A program made the position numbers and the translations under genes. A model generated the notes under the pieces. The model ran no database searches. It saw only the letters and a list, made by a program, of their open reading frames with translations, and was not told the DNA's origin. A stretch of DNA of 64,000 nt from Paramacrobiotus metropolitanus (lineage: Eukaryota; Tardigrada; Eutardigrada; Parachela; Macrobiotidae): positions 186,001 through 250,000 of the forward strand of contig NW_026570231.1 of assembly GCF_019649055.1 (NCBI RefSeq), given 5' to 3'. How positions within the stretch are numbered: position 1 is the first letter of the stretch; each line of letters opens with the position of its first letter. This document shows positions 11,519-34,412 of this stretch, piece by piece.

Positions 11519-13075
11519 ATGAATGTGGAGCGTGCGGAAGAATGTAAATGTTTTTTAAGGAAACGTCCCTCTATTGCGTACGAATATGCGGAGAAAACTT
11601 GGAGAAGTCGGCTAGCCGATAAACTGCGCATAAACAATCCATTGTTGCGGGGATCCGTAGCAGAATTCTTTTCCACTTTTATATTGATGGTGAGCGATTC
11701 CGCTGTTATGCTTTATTGAATACCGTACGCGCAATTACATTCTGCAGCGATTTCTTGTGCTATTGTTTTTGGAACTTCTTAAAAAAATTAACAATTTTAC
11801 CACTTCATCCACGAAATAATGACTTAGGTTTCGTCCACCTACATTAGCCCAGAAATTGTCCAGCTATATAACATGGAGCTCTAGAGTAGTAAATCTGATT
11901 TGCAGATTTTTGTTCAAGGCACAGTAGCCTCGCAAATATTCTCCGGCCAGCAACGCGATGTTTTGCTTATATCCATCGGTCAAGGAATGTCCGTAGCATT
12001 AGCGGTGTTTGTTTCCGGTGGTGTTTCCGGCGCTATGCTGAACCCCGCGGTCAACTTTGCTTTTCTTGTGGTTGGCAAAGTAACATGGCCGGTGGCCATT
12101 TTTTACTCCATTGCCGAATATATGGGAGCATTTGTCGCATCGATGGTCATATATGCCGTCAATGTCGGTAAGAGTACTTGGACCCTTTTATTGTTATACC
12201 ATGCAACCGGCTACGGGCATACGCAGATAGTCCAAAATAATTGCTTAGCACAATATTTAATGCCGTCCTTTTACTTGCATACGTGCGACCTTTCGTTTTT
12301 GCATGAATCGTGTTCGGATGACATGTTACCATATTTCAGAGAATTTCGACAAATACGACGGGGGTTTACGTTACACATACGGTCCAAACGCAACAGCAGG
12401 CGTTTTCTCAACTTTCCCCGGTGAGCAGCGTTCAGTCGGGGGAGCATTTTTTCACGAAGCGTTCTGCACTGTTACGCTCCTCGTTGGCGTCTTGGCTATT
12501 GTGGACGAGCGCAACTGGAAGCCGGAAAAGGGACTTATCCCTTTTGCCATTGGAGGGCTGATATGCTTAATAAACTTGGCATTCTCATACGGTGAAGGAA
12601 TGGCTATGAATCCAGCTCGCGATTTAGCACCTCGGCTATTCACATTGGTCACACACGGAACTGAACCATTCAGGTGCGAACTAAAGTAAAAGTATCAGAT
12701 GAAATGTTTACGAAAAACGCGATACGACTAGACTAGTCGGACTAGTCCTTATTTACTAACAATATTAATTCCCATACCTGGATTTACTTAATTTACCATG
12801 TTTGACGTATGCTGCCCAATCGCTATATCGGCTTAATAACACTGCGTGGCACGTGCGGCACCAAACTTTTTTGTTAACCGTAACTCTCTCTTAGTACGCG
12901 AAGATAAATATTGTCACAGCAAATCAGTGACAAATTGTGACCTTTTAGTTTCTGGGAATACAACTACTTTTGGATCCCCGTTGTTGGGTCACATCTTGGA
13001 GCCGTTGTAGGTGCCCTGCTGTACGTCATATTCATCGAAATCCATCATCCGCCACAAGAATACGTAAAAAAGTAA
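11519..13075 (+). CDS. Aquaglyceroporin (MIP family channel)
   Basis: Four exons, 11519-11689, 11906-12167, 12340-12673 and 12949-13075, give a 297-aa protein; the start ATG has a CACC context. This is a six-helix MIP channel of the plasma membrane passing water and small solutes such as glycerol. The first pore motif is intact in SGAMLNPAVNF (about residue 104). The second is MAMNPARDLAPRLF, where the Asp after NPAR is the hallmark of glycerol-conducting members rather than strict water channels. The N-terminus (about 45 residues, Arg/Lys-rich) is cytosolic. The extracellular loop before helix 4 carries YGPNATAG with a potential N-glycosylation site. Length matches the family. Substrate range beyond the glyceroporin class cannot be read from sequence alone. 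Confidence 0.9.
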
Positions 13076-13516
13076 TTCATCAAGGAACCACAAAGGGCAC
13101 AAACTACAAAACCTGCATTCTGTCTTCTCAGTTTGTGCTTGTATTGTACTGTTTCATATCGAGTATTGCTATTACCAAAAATACTGATTCTCGCACATGT
13201 TTGCTTAGTTTTTGCCATTAAAAGCTTATACTATGTATTACTTTCTTCGTTCACTATGACCGCGGCGTCATCAGTGGATTGTCGGCAAAAGGCGGAATAC
13301 AATACGAGATAAATAACAACACAGCATAAATCAAATCAGTATCTTGACAGATTTATCATTTTCGATAATTCTTGTCCGTAGATCCCGTGTCCTACACAGA
13401 GAAACTGAATGCAAACAAGAATTTTCCATTCTTACAAAAATGGTTGACAAGCGATAGAAGTGAGAAGAAATCACCATTACTGATATCACATTACGGAACT
13501 TTCTTTTGCAACAGCG

Positions 13517-16150
13517 CTACGTAAAGGGCAGCCACAACGACAGCTTTGAATAAGCACTAGCTATGAGCATATTCGAAGGAGCAAACTGGACCCGGACAAC
13601 TGGTTCTTTCTGCTTGTGTTGCAGTATTCCCACTGAACGTCCTGTTCTCAGGCTCCAAATATGAATTTTTCCGTCACTCGATCCTATTATAACGTATTTG
13701 CTGTCCGGCGTGAAAGATGCTTCCAAATTTAAGCCGCGATTTGTATGACCCTTAACAAGTAAAAACCAAATAATGCGAAGCAAACACTAGCGTTACGTAT
13801 CTGCGCATTTAATTACCGATAAGTAAGCAAAACGCTAGTAACGCTACTAACGCTACGCTAGCATGACACGTTGACAACGTTTATTTGAAAACCATTAAAT
13901 AATATTCATATTTCTACATACGAGCATCAATCTGCAAAACATACAAAAATTACGATATTGGTAATGCACAAGGAAGCGATGAGTAATTAAGAAGGAAATG
14001 GCTACTGCCACCCCTCTACATCCCCTTTTGACTGTCACTCCCTTTTCATCCCCTTCGGCTATTGTCGCTCGATTTTTAAAAATTGAGGCCAACACCCCTT
14101 TTGGCTACTGCGATGGGATCGAAATTTTGTTTCCGCGCGTGCAGAAAGAGAAAGATTGTCCCAGTTGCAGTCCTCTCAAAAGGGTCGCAAAAGCACTGGA
14201 AACAAAATAATTAAAAAAACATCCTAAAGATGTTAAATTTAATACTAAAAAACGAGGTCCAATGTAAGCTCTGCCTGGCATCTTTCGGCTTTTTCTCCCG
14301 ATGGTGGCCGTCTAGCCGGAACCGAATGGAAAAAGAGCCGCTGATGGCACAATTAAGAGCAAGGTGGTGGCAACAGCCAAAAGGTGGTGTGGAAGGGAAT
14401 GACGATAGTCAAAGGGGGTGTGCGTTTTAATTTTACAAAAGCGAGTGGCAACAGCCGAAGAGAGACGACAGTCAAAAGGAGTTGTAGGGGGTGACAACAG
14501 TCACACCCAATTAAGAATCGAATATACAACTACACTTTTCGAATCCCAGTCTTTATCAATACTGAGGTGATGACAGATGGGTACTACAGAGGGTCTGACC
14601 GTCTACTGCCAGCACTACGCAATAAATACCTTGAGAATAAGCAGACAAACTCCCGTGAACGAATCCATAACGTACACATTGAGACCGTTTGTGCAAATTA
14701 ACATGTAGCGTCCGTTGGGACTGATCTTCATTATGCTCCAATCACAGTCTCTGTCCTCCGGGTATCGGAATATATTGAAAGGTCCCTGTAAACACATATT
14801 CAACACCAGCATTTTCCAGCGAAAGCCGCTAATTACTTACTTCGTGATAGTTGCGCATATCGTACAGCATCACACGCTGCTCATGCTCCACAGAGGCTCC
14901 GGCAGCAAAGACCAGACCTTCTGGATCAAATGCTACAATGGGAGAAGCACTGAGATTCTGCAATACACCGGCGCAGCCCACACGGTGATCCCAGATCCGA
15001 ATGGTGCGATCCATGCTGGATGATATAAATTTGTCATCGACAGGCGACAATGCCAACTGAACAACCCTATTTAAGAAAAAATTTGGCTACCACCGTCGAC
15101 CAAAAACAACAACAAGAATTTAGCTTCCAAAATATTAAATTTCGTCTGCACGAGCACACTGACGCAAAGCTGCAGACATTAATCAAATATACGACTATTT
15201 AGTAGCGGTGTCTTCTGGGTAATAATTGTGCAATCAGCGCAATTCGGTAACTCCAGCTTATGGAGACAATTAATTTCATAGATTACATAAATTTATCGAG
15301 ACTAGGATTACAGTTTTACTTGTATGAAAAACTTGCGGTTCTTTGTTGACTGCATTTGCTAAAGCAGCAAAATCCTCATCATAAATTCCGGGCAATACTA
15401 TAACTTACTTGTTTGTGTGCCCTGTAAACGCTGTAATATATTTATTTTCTGGCAAGTTCAGGTAACGAATACTGTCTGCAGAATAAAAGAGGTTGGTCAT
15501 TTAAAAATGGCTCAAAACAAAGCGCCCATGATCCATCACAAACATTAAAATCTGTTATTGTACGGCATGGCAACAATAATCGCTACTTACGGTCCACTTT
15601 GGTGCAGGAATGCAGCGCGGCCGACGGAGAATGGGAATACATAATGTTATCCGCCCCATACTTTTTACTGTTAATTATCCTTTGAACACTATAATAGCAA
15701 ACCACTCGAGTAATGAAATCAGCAATACATCTACTCGCTATCACGAATACTCGCAAAAACAAGACAATCGTCAGTCACAAAAATCACAGCTACTCACCTT
15801 CCTTTCCCGCAGTCGTACTGCACAATAACATCATCATCAGCGGATGTAAGAAGATGCTCTCCCGAAGGGGAGAAATCCAAATGGTTAACCGGGCGGGAAT
15901 TTTCGGAAAATGTGCGTGACACACGAAAGGTTCGGAGGGTCGGTTCGTCGATAGCATATTCTTTAGCTGCATCTGGCGGGGGTGCAGTACTGGGTACCGT
16001 CGGCGCTAACGGCGCAGATTGTGCAGTTGGGGGATATCCGCTCGAAGACGCATTAGCTGGAAACGGAGGGCGAGGATTATAGTAAGGAGTTCCCGAGGAA
16101 GATGCTCCGGGATACTGAGGTGTCGAGGGGAAGGGAGCTCGCCAGGACAT
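13517..16150 (-). CDS. WDR82/Swd2-like WD40 protein with a Pro-rich N-terminal extension
   Basis: Six exons (5' to 3' on the minus strand): 16150-15798, 15667-15591, 15475-15409, 15066-14841, 14785-14630, 13750-13517; phases agree, 370 aa. WDR82 is a seven-bladed propeller that recruits SET1/COMPASS to RNA polymerase II phosphorylated on Ser5 and also joins PNUTS-PP1 termination complexes in the nucleus. Recognisable strings include DFSPSGEHLLTSADDD, SPVDDKFISSSMDRTIRIWD, FDPEGLVFAAG, SPNGRYMLICTNG and EASFTPDSKYVIIGSSDGKI. Usual WDR82 proteins (about 313 aa) start just before the segment aligned here to LRTFRVSRTF. This protein has about 65 extra residues in front, rich in Pro, Ser, Ala, Gly and Tyr, in the same exon. 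ATG at 16150 is chosen; a non-ATG extension to 16165 is unlikely. Confidence 0.88.
13995..14515. mobile_element. Inverted-repeat element in the last WDR82 intron (MITE-like, degenerate)
   Basis: About 120 bp at 13995-14120 (with GGCTACTGCCACCCC, CCTTTTGACTGTC, CTTCGGCTATTGTCGCTCG) reappears as a diverged reverse complement at about 14340-14515 (GACGACAGTCAAAAGG, GTGGCAACAGCCGAAG). Inside, GAAATTTTGTTTCC and GGAAACAAAA form a smaller pair. Ends and target duplication are unclear, so boundaries are approximate. Confidence 0.55.
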
Positions 16151-16785
16151 ATTGGCGTGAAACACGAAAAGTTAAATCGTAGTGTCCGAAAATGCAGTAC
16201 CAGCTGTCACATCCCAACCGAAGCATACATTTCAACTAACAGTACACTGTCAGCGACAAATTTCACCAATTTTTGGACAAGAATGAAAAGACAGACACTA
16301 CAAAGTAACAAAGTTCAACAAAAATAAATGAATGCAAAGTTACCATGTAAATTTTTGAAAACACTTCATAACATGATAACAGTAAGCCCAGAGTCATCTT
16401 CAAATCTGCTGAGATAGCTGCCGTTTGGTAGCGGGTGTGATTGCTACCAGCCTACACTGGTAACAAGCTGACTTTAGAAATCGTATGTACGACAGTCAGT
16501 TTTCTTTCTTAAAAGTTAAGGTGTCCTCTTTTTGATGTCATCCTTTTTATTTTTTCGGTGGTGAACCGTAGTCGTTATTCACCACTCGTTATTATACATT
16601 TTAAATCAAATTCCAAAGGATTTTGTGTTTTGTTTCTGAAATCCGACGGGCTACCCTTTGCACTTCAGTCAGTTTAGTGTTGAACAGTTTTTGGTCAGCA
16701 ACTTACAACTATAACAAGTGCTTCGTACGTAGTTCGTACACTTCGTTTTCTGTTGGCGTTTGGTTTGATTCCTTTCTCTGGTGCC

Positions 16786-18790
16786 ATGGCTGGACGAATG
16801 GTGGATTCTACGCGAATTTCGGAAATGAATGTCGATATGCCACCCGCGTACTCGAGCAGCGTTGAGGGGGAGATGAATTTGGCTCCATCCACAGTGAAGT
16901 CACAGTGGGAAGACTTGAACACGTTGGATGAACCCATCCGAACCACTATAGTAATCCGAACCCTAGCGTATTTCTTTCCCTTGATTATTTGATGAATTCT
17001 CCTCTACATTTTCAGTTTCGCGATCTCAAAGCCATTGCCCAGAAATTTTTCCATGTATTGATTCCACGGAAGAGCAAAGCTTTGCTGCGAGATTGTAAGA
17101 CACCTTATCTGTTTCACATGAAATTTTATTGTTGCATTTTTCTTGTATGGCCTTCGAATTCCTGATTCTAAACGCAGGCTCTCACGAGTCACGTAAAAAG
17201 CTGAATGACGACGCAATTTTTTTTGTAGGGGATTTATGGGGACCTTTGATGCTGACGACTTTCATTGCGATGTGAGTAGTAGAGGATGAAATTCTCCGAC
17301 TGCACTGTGCATAGACTTACATATTATTCTTTTACATTTTTATGGTTGCCCATTTCAGCATTTTTAAAGTTGCTTATAACAGGCATATCATTATTCATTG
17401 TGTTGTTCACGAAAGTTCTGTTAATTCCAAATGTTTTTTTTACTTATTTGAATGACTTCAGTTCATCTTCAATCGTCTCTACGTCTGCGTATGCTTTAAT
17501 AATCTAACTTTCGGCATATTTTGTCGTGAATTAACAAATACCTTGTTGTCCTGTAAAGTTTGTGCGTTGCTAGAAATGTACTACAAACCCTGAAATATTA
17601 TTGTGTGATTTCAGAATGCTGCAAGGCAAAGAAGTGGACGATAAACACACTACTGGTCCCGAGTTCGCGCAAGTTTTCCTCATCGTAACATGTGGTGCGG
17701 TGATCGTGACATTAAACTCCAAATTGCTTGGTGGAAGCATGTAAGTTCTTTTATCGTTGGTGTCTCATCAATTTTACTGGCTTTTTTCTTTATCTGTAAT
17801 TAGTGCTGGTGCTATCTGTTGTGAAGGATGACAGAATGAAGCTTGTGGTTTTTACTTTGCTTGCCGCGAATGCTTTTTTGGCACTTGCTTTGGCGGCGAA
17901 TAATAACTACCTATTTGTCTTAAAAAGCATGATGTAGCTGTTTGTTCATTAACATATAGTATTTATCTGCACCGGCTACATCTTTATTTACGTTTCATTT
18001 CAGATCGTTTTTCCAAAGCGTCTGCATTCTGGGATATTGTTTACTGCCACCAGCTATGGCGCTGATTACTTGCAGGATATTAGCTGTATCTCTGCAGCAT
18101 CACGATACGGTTTTGTTTTTGCTCAGAATCATTTTCACTACAGTGGGATTCCTGTGGGCTACTTTAGGTATGCAATAACTATTACGTAGCCAAAAAGTTT
18201 CAGTTAACTGGATAGATTGCAAGAGAACGGAAATTTGTTTGTTTAGTCAGATTGGTTAAATAAAACTGGTTACAGCATGTGTTAATTTTTTGCGTACTCG
18301 TTCGAATTTTCGGATACTGGAAATTTCATTGTAAATGATTTCGTAAAAAAGGCCAGTATTTGATCTGGTGTCAAGTAAAATGAGTGGTGTTCTATATTGC
18401 CGAGAGGCAGATTTCAAAAGTACCATTTTTGCAGCCTTTTAATTTTTTATCCTAAAGTAGAAATCAACACGAAATCCATTATGTCTTTCTGAAACCATAC
18501 AATAATGGCCCACTATCAAGGTATTGAATTTCCAAAATGCTTTTCAATTGTATCAAGTGGCTATGCTTTTCTTGAGTATTTCCGTGGCAGTTGTATTGAA
18601 AAGTCAGTTTGATGAGGTAAATTTGTGTGACCTACTTTTTTCTAACGGGTACTGTTCCCTTTTCTCCCCAACAGCATCACTGGCCTTCTTGGGCGATACA
18701 CAACTTCCCAACAGGAAAGCCTTAGCCGTGTATCCCATTTTCCTGTTTTACCTAGTTATCAGTTGGTTAATCGTCTCGCAGACCGGGTGA
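16786..18790 (+). CDS. YIPF6: YIPF6 homologue (Yip1-domain Golgi membrane protein)
   Basis: Six exons, 16786-16950, 17016-17094, 17229-17271, 17615-17740, 18004-18167 and 18675-18790, all in phase, encode 230 aa (human YIPF6 236). The start ATG at 16786 has a perfect GCCATGG context. After a cytosolic N-terminal tail of about 70 residues comes LIPRKSKALLRDWDLWGPL, then five predicted membrane helices. Family-specific strings include TLNSKLLGGSISFFQS, LGYCLLPPAMAL and NRKALAVYPIFLFYLVISW. YIPF proteins sit in ER-Golgi membranes and help organise Golgi structure and Rab-dependent transport; YIPF6 pairs with YIPF1/2 in animals. The next gene, on the opposite strand, is a second family member (YIPF5/7). 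Confidence 0.93.
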
Positions 18791-20447
18791 AGGATGCAGC
18801 AGTACATAACGCGCTACACGTGAGAAATTCCCCTTTGACCGACATATGGATGTTCATCGAATGCGGGAGGGACGTGTATGTCAAATTTTAATGTGTGATG
18901 ATCAAAATGATGATCTGCCGAATGAGGCTGCGTAAGAACTACTTGATGGCATGCTTAAATTATTTGCTAACACTGACTGTACTTGTGTTGCGGAAGAGAT
19001 TTTAGATGGATTGTGTCCATTTTGCGGTCAATAAATTCTTTATGCAGACGTAATTGCATTTTTATAATGGACAGCACTGAAGGGGCGTCTATCAACAAAA
19101 ATACACAGACCCACACTGTAAGAAGTGTGCAGTGTCCTTTTATATGGCGGTTTTGTCCGCTTTTGATGCGGTTTTACACTTCGGTGACGCAAGTTCGCAA
19201 ATGTAGAAAGCTGTAAAATTAAATTAGGGACCCACTGTTCGTTTGGGTTTAATTTTTCTGCTTACGTTATGGAAACCTACGGATGTAAGAGTGCTGCCCA
19301 CTACCGAGATATGTCGTGCTGTGATGTTTCCGACATGAGAAACCGATGCCGACAACCGTGGCAATTTTTGTGGAATGATCGGCAAGCAGTACGAGTATGG
19401 TTCATACTCGTATGTATTTTCCTATCATCTAAGTTGTGTTTACTCTAACTTATTCTGGAGCAGTAATAATTTGGGAGTAATACTGTAAAGCGCCAGGACA
19501 CCTATATTGTCAGATGGACCAATATCCATATATGAATATAGATATGTAATATGAAATGCGAATTTGTTGTTGTTGTCACATTAGACTGCGGCATACAAGG
19601 TACTGTCGGTACGCCATCCGAATAATAATAAATTTTCAGCTCTCTCTACAGTATTAAATGTTTCTCTACAGCATTGCCATCATTCCAAGAATAAAAAATA
19701 AGTGGTTATATTTGTATTTGTACATGCTGTGCATAAATTGGTATGAGTACGTGTCGCAAATTATTAATAATACTTTAAAATTCGGCATAAGTACTCTGTA
19801 ATTCCATACATCTGGTATATGTAGTCCGTCAAATAACTGATTATTTTCGAAGCTGAAAAAAATGCGTTTTGTGCTGGCCAGACGATCGCAGACCTCCATA
19901 GTTGAAAATTAAAAGTGCGCTTGTAAACTTCCCGTTACTGTCAATCAGCCGCACTTTGGAACAGCGTGACAGTTCGTATTTGCATCAGCTGGCGGAAAAG
20001 GGTCCATGTTTTGGAGCACGGAAATTTAATGGTTAGTACATAATCACAACTTGCTTAATCGTGTAATTACAGTTCCCGCTTGCAGCCATCCATTAAGCGG
20101 TCCATTCACAAAATGCCTGATCCACATAGGCACATACTCACGTTTGTCCATTAACCGGCTCATTCTGACAAAAAGTCATGATGAATCGCCCAACAATTCG
20201 TCAAAAACTACAGACCATGCTCTCTATCAGCGCCAAAATATGGAGCAGCTCCGCAGCATCAATTTTACCCAGTCGAGTCCTCTCGGTAAAATCTGTATAT
20301 TTAATGGCACACAGCCGCCCATCATTCCTCAAAAACTTTAATCTCTAACGGACCAACCCCGAAAACACCCAACTAAATTTAGCACAAAATTAACAGCCGG
20401 GAAGTGCGATAACATAAACATTTTCAATAAAAACATTTTTTCGTAAA
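18791..20447. other. Intergenic between the 3' ends of YIPF6 and YIPF5
   Basis: Tail-to-tail intergenic DNA. It contains a short hairpin near 19395-19413 (CGAGTATGGTTCATACTCG) and no supported exons. Confidence 0.5.
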
Positions 20448-31304
<10,857 letters not shown>

Positions 31305-31836
31305 CCTGGGGAATCACAACCAGATCAGCAGATCCAAACAGAAATACGTAGAACCGAACACTCGACGGGATCAGCAGTCTCACGCACTGCTCGGGGAAAC
31401 TTCTAGACGGGGTAAGACGCACAAAGGAACACCTGGGCTTCTGTAGAGTAGAAAAAAACCAAATGTTTTCAGCACTGAGGCAAGCGTATCGACATTACAC
31501 GTGGACGTACCAAACGGCGATCAAAAGACCGTCTCGAAATAAATGGCGAAAAAGGCTGTGCTTGAGCTCCAAGTCCAGTCACACAATTCTCCGAATGCCT
31601 CGCAGCATATGCCAACTGAACTCGCTCACCAGTCTGACAGTCCTGCGATACTTCCAGACGCAAAGGATTCGTCGTGCTGTTTTCTTCCACCGCTGACTAT
31701 GAAACCCTCAATTAGGACCGCCAATTCGCAAACGAAAACATCACAACTCGATTCACAGTTCAAATAAGCAAACCGCAGCAAACGACAATTTGCCAACTTC
31801 AGCACGTTGCCAACTAGTAATTCGCCGTTACTAGAA

Positions 31837-31871
31837 AACTAGAAAACGTTAACGCTTAACGTTTTCTAGTT
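31837..31871. repeat. Perfect hairpin, 16-bp arms and 3-nt loop
   Basis: AACTAGAAAACGTTAA (31837-31852), loop CGC, and its exact reverse complement (31856-31871). It lies about 530 bp upstream of the YIPF5 start and 220 bp before the foldback transposon. No U-tract follows, so it is not a Pol III terminator-type gene end. Confidence 0.9.
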
Positions 31872-32629
31872 CAGTGTTTCTCTAATTGTAACGCTGCATT
31901 ACAAAAACAAACCACAAACCGACAAACGCAGCAATAACTGTAATTACGAGTATCATAAAAATTTGGAATTAATCAGTATCCTAAGATTCCTAACCAAACA
32001 CTTTGGTACGGTTCTAGCACTGTTCTACGTCAATTCTGTCCTAGAACCGCCTACCAAGGGTGGTCCCGGATAAAGTACAGTGAAGTACAACACGCGTTCC
32101 TAACGCGAAAAGAGCTCCTCGTAGACCTAACGCTATAACGAACCCCACCCACAGCCAATGAGCAGGGCTTTACCCATCGAATCCTAATTGCGTATAAGAC
32201 TTACACAATTTCGTCCGTTTCGATTGCAACCATATATTATATTATTGCTGCTATTAGCCACTGTAACTGTACATGCATGTGATATTGGATTTTTTGAATC
32301 AAAATGTCGTTTTTTCTTTCATGAAACAATTTTGATATGTTGTATTTGCTGATCACTTTTCCGCTGAATTTCACTCACTTATCACCTTTTCGATTTAGAA
32401 ATTAAAGACACGTTGCCGAAAGTCATGTTGGCAGTTGGTACAGTCCACAGAACGTTTCTTACCGTGCGTTTTTTTAAGCGATATAAAAATCAGAGTTCAT
32501 ACAAGTCATACTGCATCGATTTTTAAAATTTATTATTGCTGTATAACAAAAAAATCTCCAGTGTAAAAATAAAATTGTTTCCAAAAAAGTGGCAAAATAC
32601 CAAAACTTTTTAGCTCTTTTCTTACAACG

Positions 32630-32760
32630 GCGCCCCTTTTGTTGTGCGACCGGCTGCATTACGCGATGTACTGTAGGATATACATCAGGTAGTTGTGCTA
32701 CAGGATGAACATTAGGTTGTACTACAGGCTGCACTTCAGATTGCGCTTCACGTTGTATTC
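32630..32760 (-). repeat. 18-bp-period repeat block, left arm of the foldback (encodes Val-Gln-Pro-x-Val-His)
   Basis: Degenerate 18-bp units built on GTACATCCTGTAGTACAAC-like sequence. Read on the minus strand within ORF 32474-32734 they encode repeated VQPxVHPV units. The matching block in the other arm is read on the plus strand. Confidence 0.6.
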
Positions 32761-33764
32761 AATATATTTTAAAGGCAATCAATATTATAAGCATTAAAGA
32801 TTAATACAAAACATCTCTTGCGCTTAATTTACTTTTTAACGTGAACTGCACATTAAGCAGCTTCCGCTGAAAAATGTAATAAATTCTTTTTAAACTTTGA
32901 TTTGGACAAATTTTTTACCATAATGAATTGGATACGTAGGATTATCATTTTGTTTTATCAAACTGTAGAGGAACCCTTTAAAAATTTACATCCTAAAAAT
33001 AATGTTAATTTCATAAGGGTTTACAATAAATTGCACAATATGTGGTAATGGCGAGTAAAAACGTATAATTGTGGTAAGCTAATTTGGACTTGCCAAATCC
33101 TAAGTTTACTAACTGAGTGCCAAAATATTGGATCAGCAAAACAGAATTGATGTATAACCCAGCTATTGAATTTTTTTTTTGAAGATGATTTTCAAAAAAT
33201 TGGAAAATGACAAAATGATGAGCCTTCTCGTACAGCACCGCCCGTCAGGTTTCATTACAATAACCGGAATGTTGTACAACAGGTTCCACTACACATTGTA
33301 CTATAAGATATACATCAGGGCGTACTACAGGATGTACTTTCTGGGTGTGACGCTGTTCTAATGACTCAATTACTTGGTTTTCAGTTAAAGTAAACTATAT
33401 TTTTTGCCTGATGAAATTAACTTTCCATAAACACGGTTTAACTCACCCGTACTCGTATTGTATTTTATTGAAGGCCCTTATAAAAATAACGTCATTTCTA
33501 GGATGCAATTATTAAAGGGCCTCCCTGTAAACTTGATAAATCAAAATGATAAGTCTACGCATCCAATTCCTAATAGTAAAAAATTTGTCCAAATCAAATT
33601 TAAAAAATATTTCGTTTTCCAACGGAAGCTAGTAGCTACTTAATCTTTTGTTAACGTTAAAAAGCCAATAAATCGCAAAAGGTTTTCCATAACAATTTTT
33701 TTGATGTTTATAATAATTATGGTCTTTTAAAATATATTAAAAACAACTCAAAGCGCAATCTGAT

Positions 33765-33905
33765 TTGCAGCCTGTGTTACAACCTAAGGTTCATCATGTA
33801 GTACAACCTGAAGTGCATACTGTAGTACAACCTTATGTACATCCTACAGTACATCGCGCAGTGCAGTTGGTAGTACAACAAACATACGCCGCCATAAAAA
33901 AACAG
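33765..33905 (+). repeat. 18-bp-period repeat block, right arm of the foldback
   Basis: Plus-strand counterpart of the left-arm block. It is open in the same frame (ORF 33765-33959) with PKVHHVVQPEVHTVVQPYVH-type units. A third, partial set of such units is near 33270-33340 at the centre of the element. Confidence 0.6.
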
Positions 33906-34412
33906 CTAAACAGTCTCGGTATTTTGCAACTATTTTTTGGAAACCATTTTATTTTGTAGTGGTGATTTTATTGTACAGCAATAACAAATTTTAAAAAATT
34001 GATGCAGGACGACTTGTATGAATTCTGTTACTAGTATTTATATCGCTTATAAAGAAAGCGCACGGTAAGAAACGTTCTGTGCCAGCATGACTTTCTTGTT
34101 TCTAAATTGAAAAGGTGATTAATGAAATTCAGCGGAAAGTGATCAGCAAAAACAAATTATCAAAATTTGTTTTATGAAAGAAGAAACGAATTCTGACATC
34201 GTTATTCAAAAAATCCAATATCACATGCATGTACAGTTACAGTGGTTAATAGCAGCAATAATATAATAATGGTTGCAATCGAAACTAAGGAAATTGTGTA
34301 AGTCTTATATGCAATTAGGGTTCGATGGATAAAGTCCTGCTCATTGGCTGTGGGTGGGAGTTCGTTATAGCGTTAGGTCTACGAGGAGCTGTTTTCGCGT
34401 TAGGAACGCGTG

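Larger units (their letters stand above)
32091..34412. mobile_element. Foldback transposon, 2.3 kb, with arms of about 1 kb
   Basis: The sequence from 32091 inward (CACGCGTTCCTAACGCG, then GCTCCTCGTAGACCTAACG) returns as the reverse complement from 34412 inward. Correspondence can be followed through landmark strings such as ACTGTAACTGTACATGCATG, GATTTGGACAAATTTTTTAC and the Val-Gln-Pro repeat block, to roughly 33110 and 33390. Arms are about 1 kb with scattered mismatches and a short unique centre. Flanks are AAGTACAA (32083-32090) and AAGCACAA (34413-34420), an 8-bp target duplication with one change, the size expected for hAT-type transposition. No transposase is encoded, so it is non-autonomous. 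It lies between the divergent 5' end of YIPF5 and the 3' end of the GPCR gene. Confidence 0.85.
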
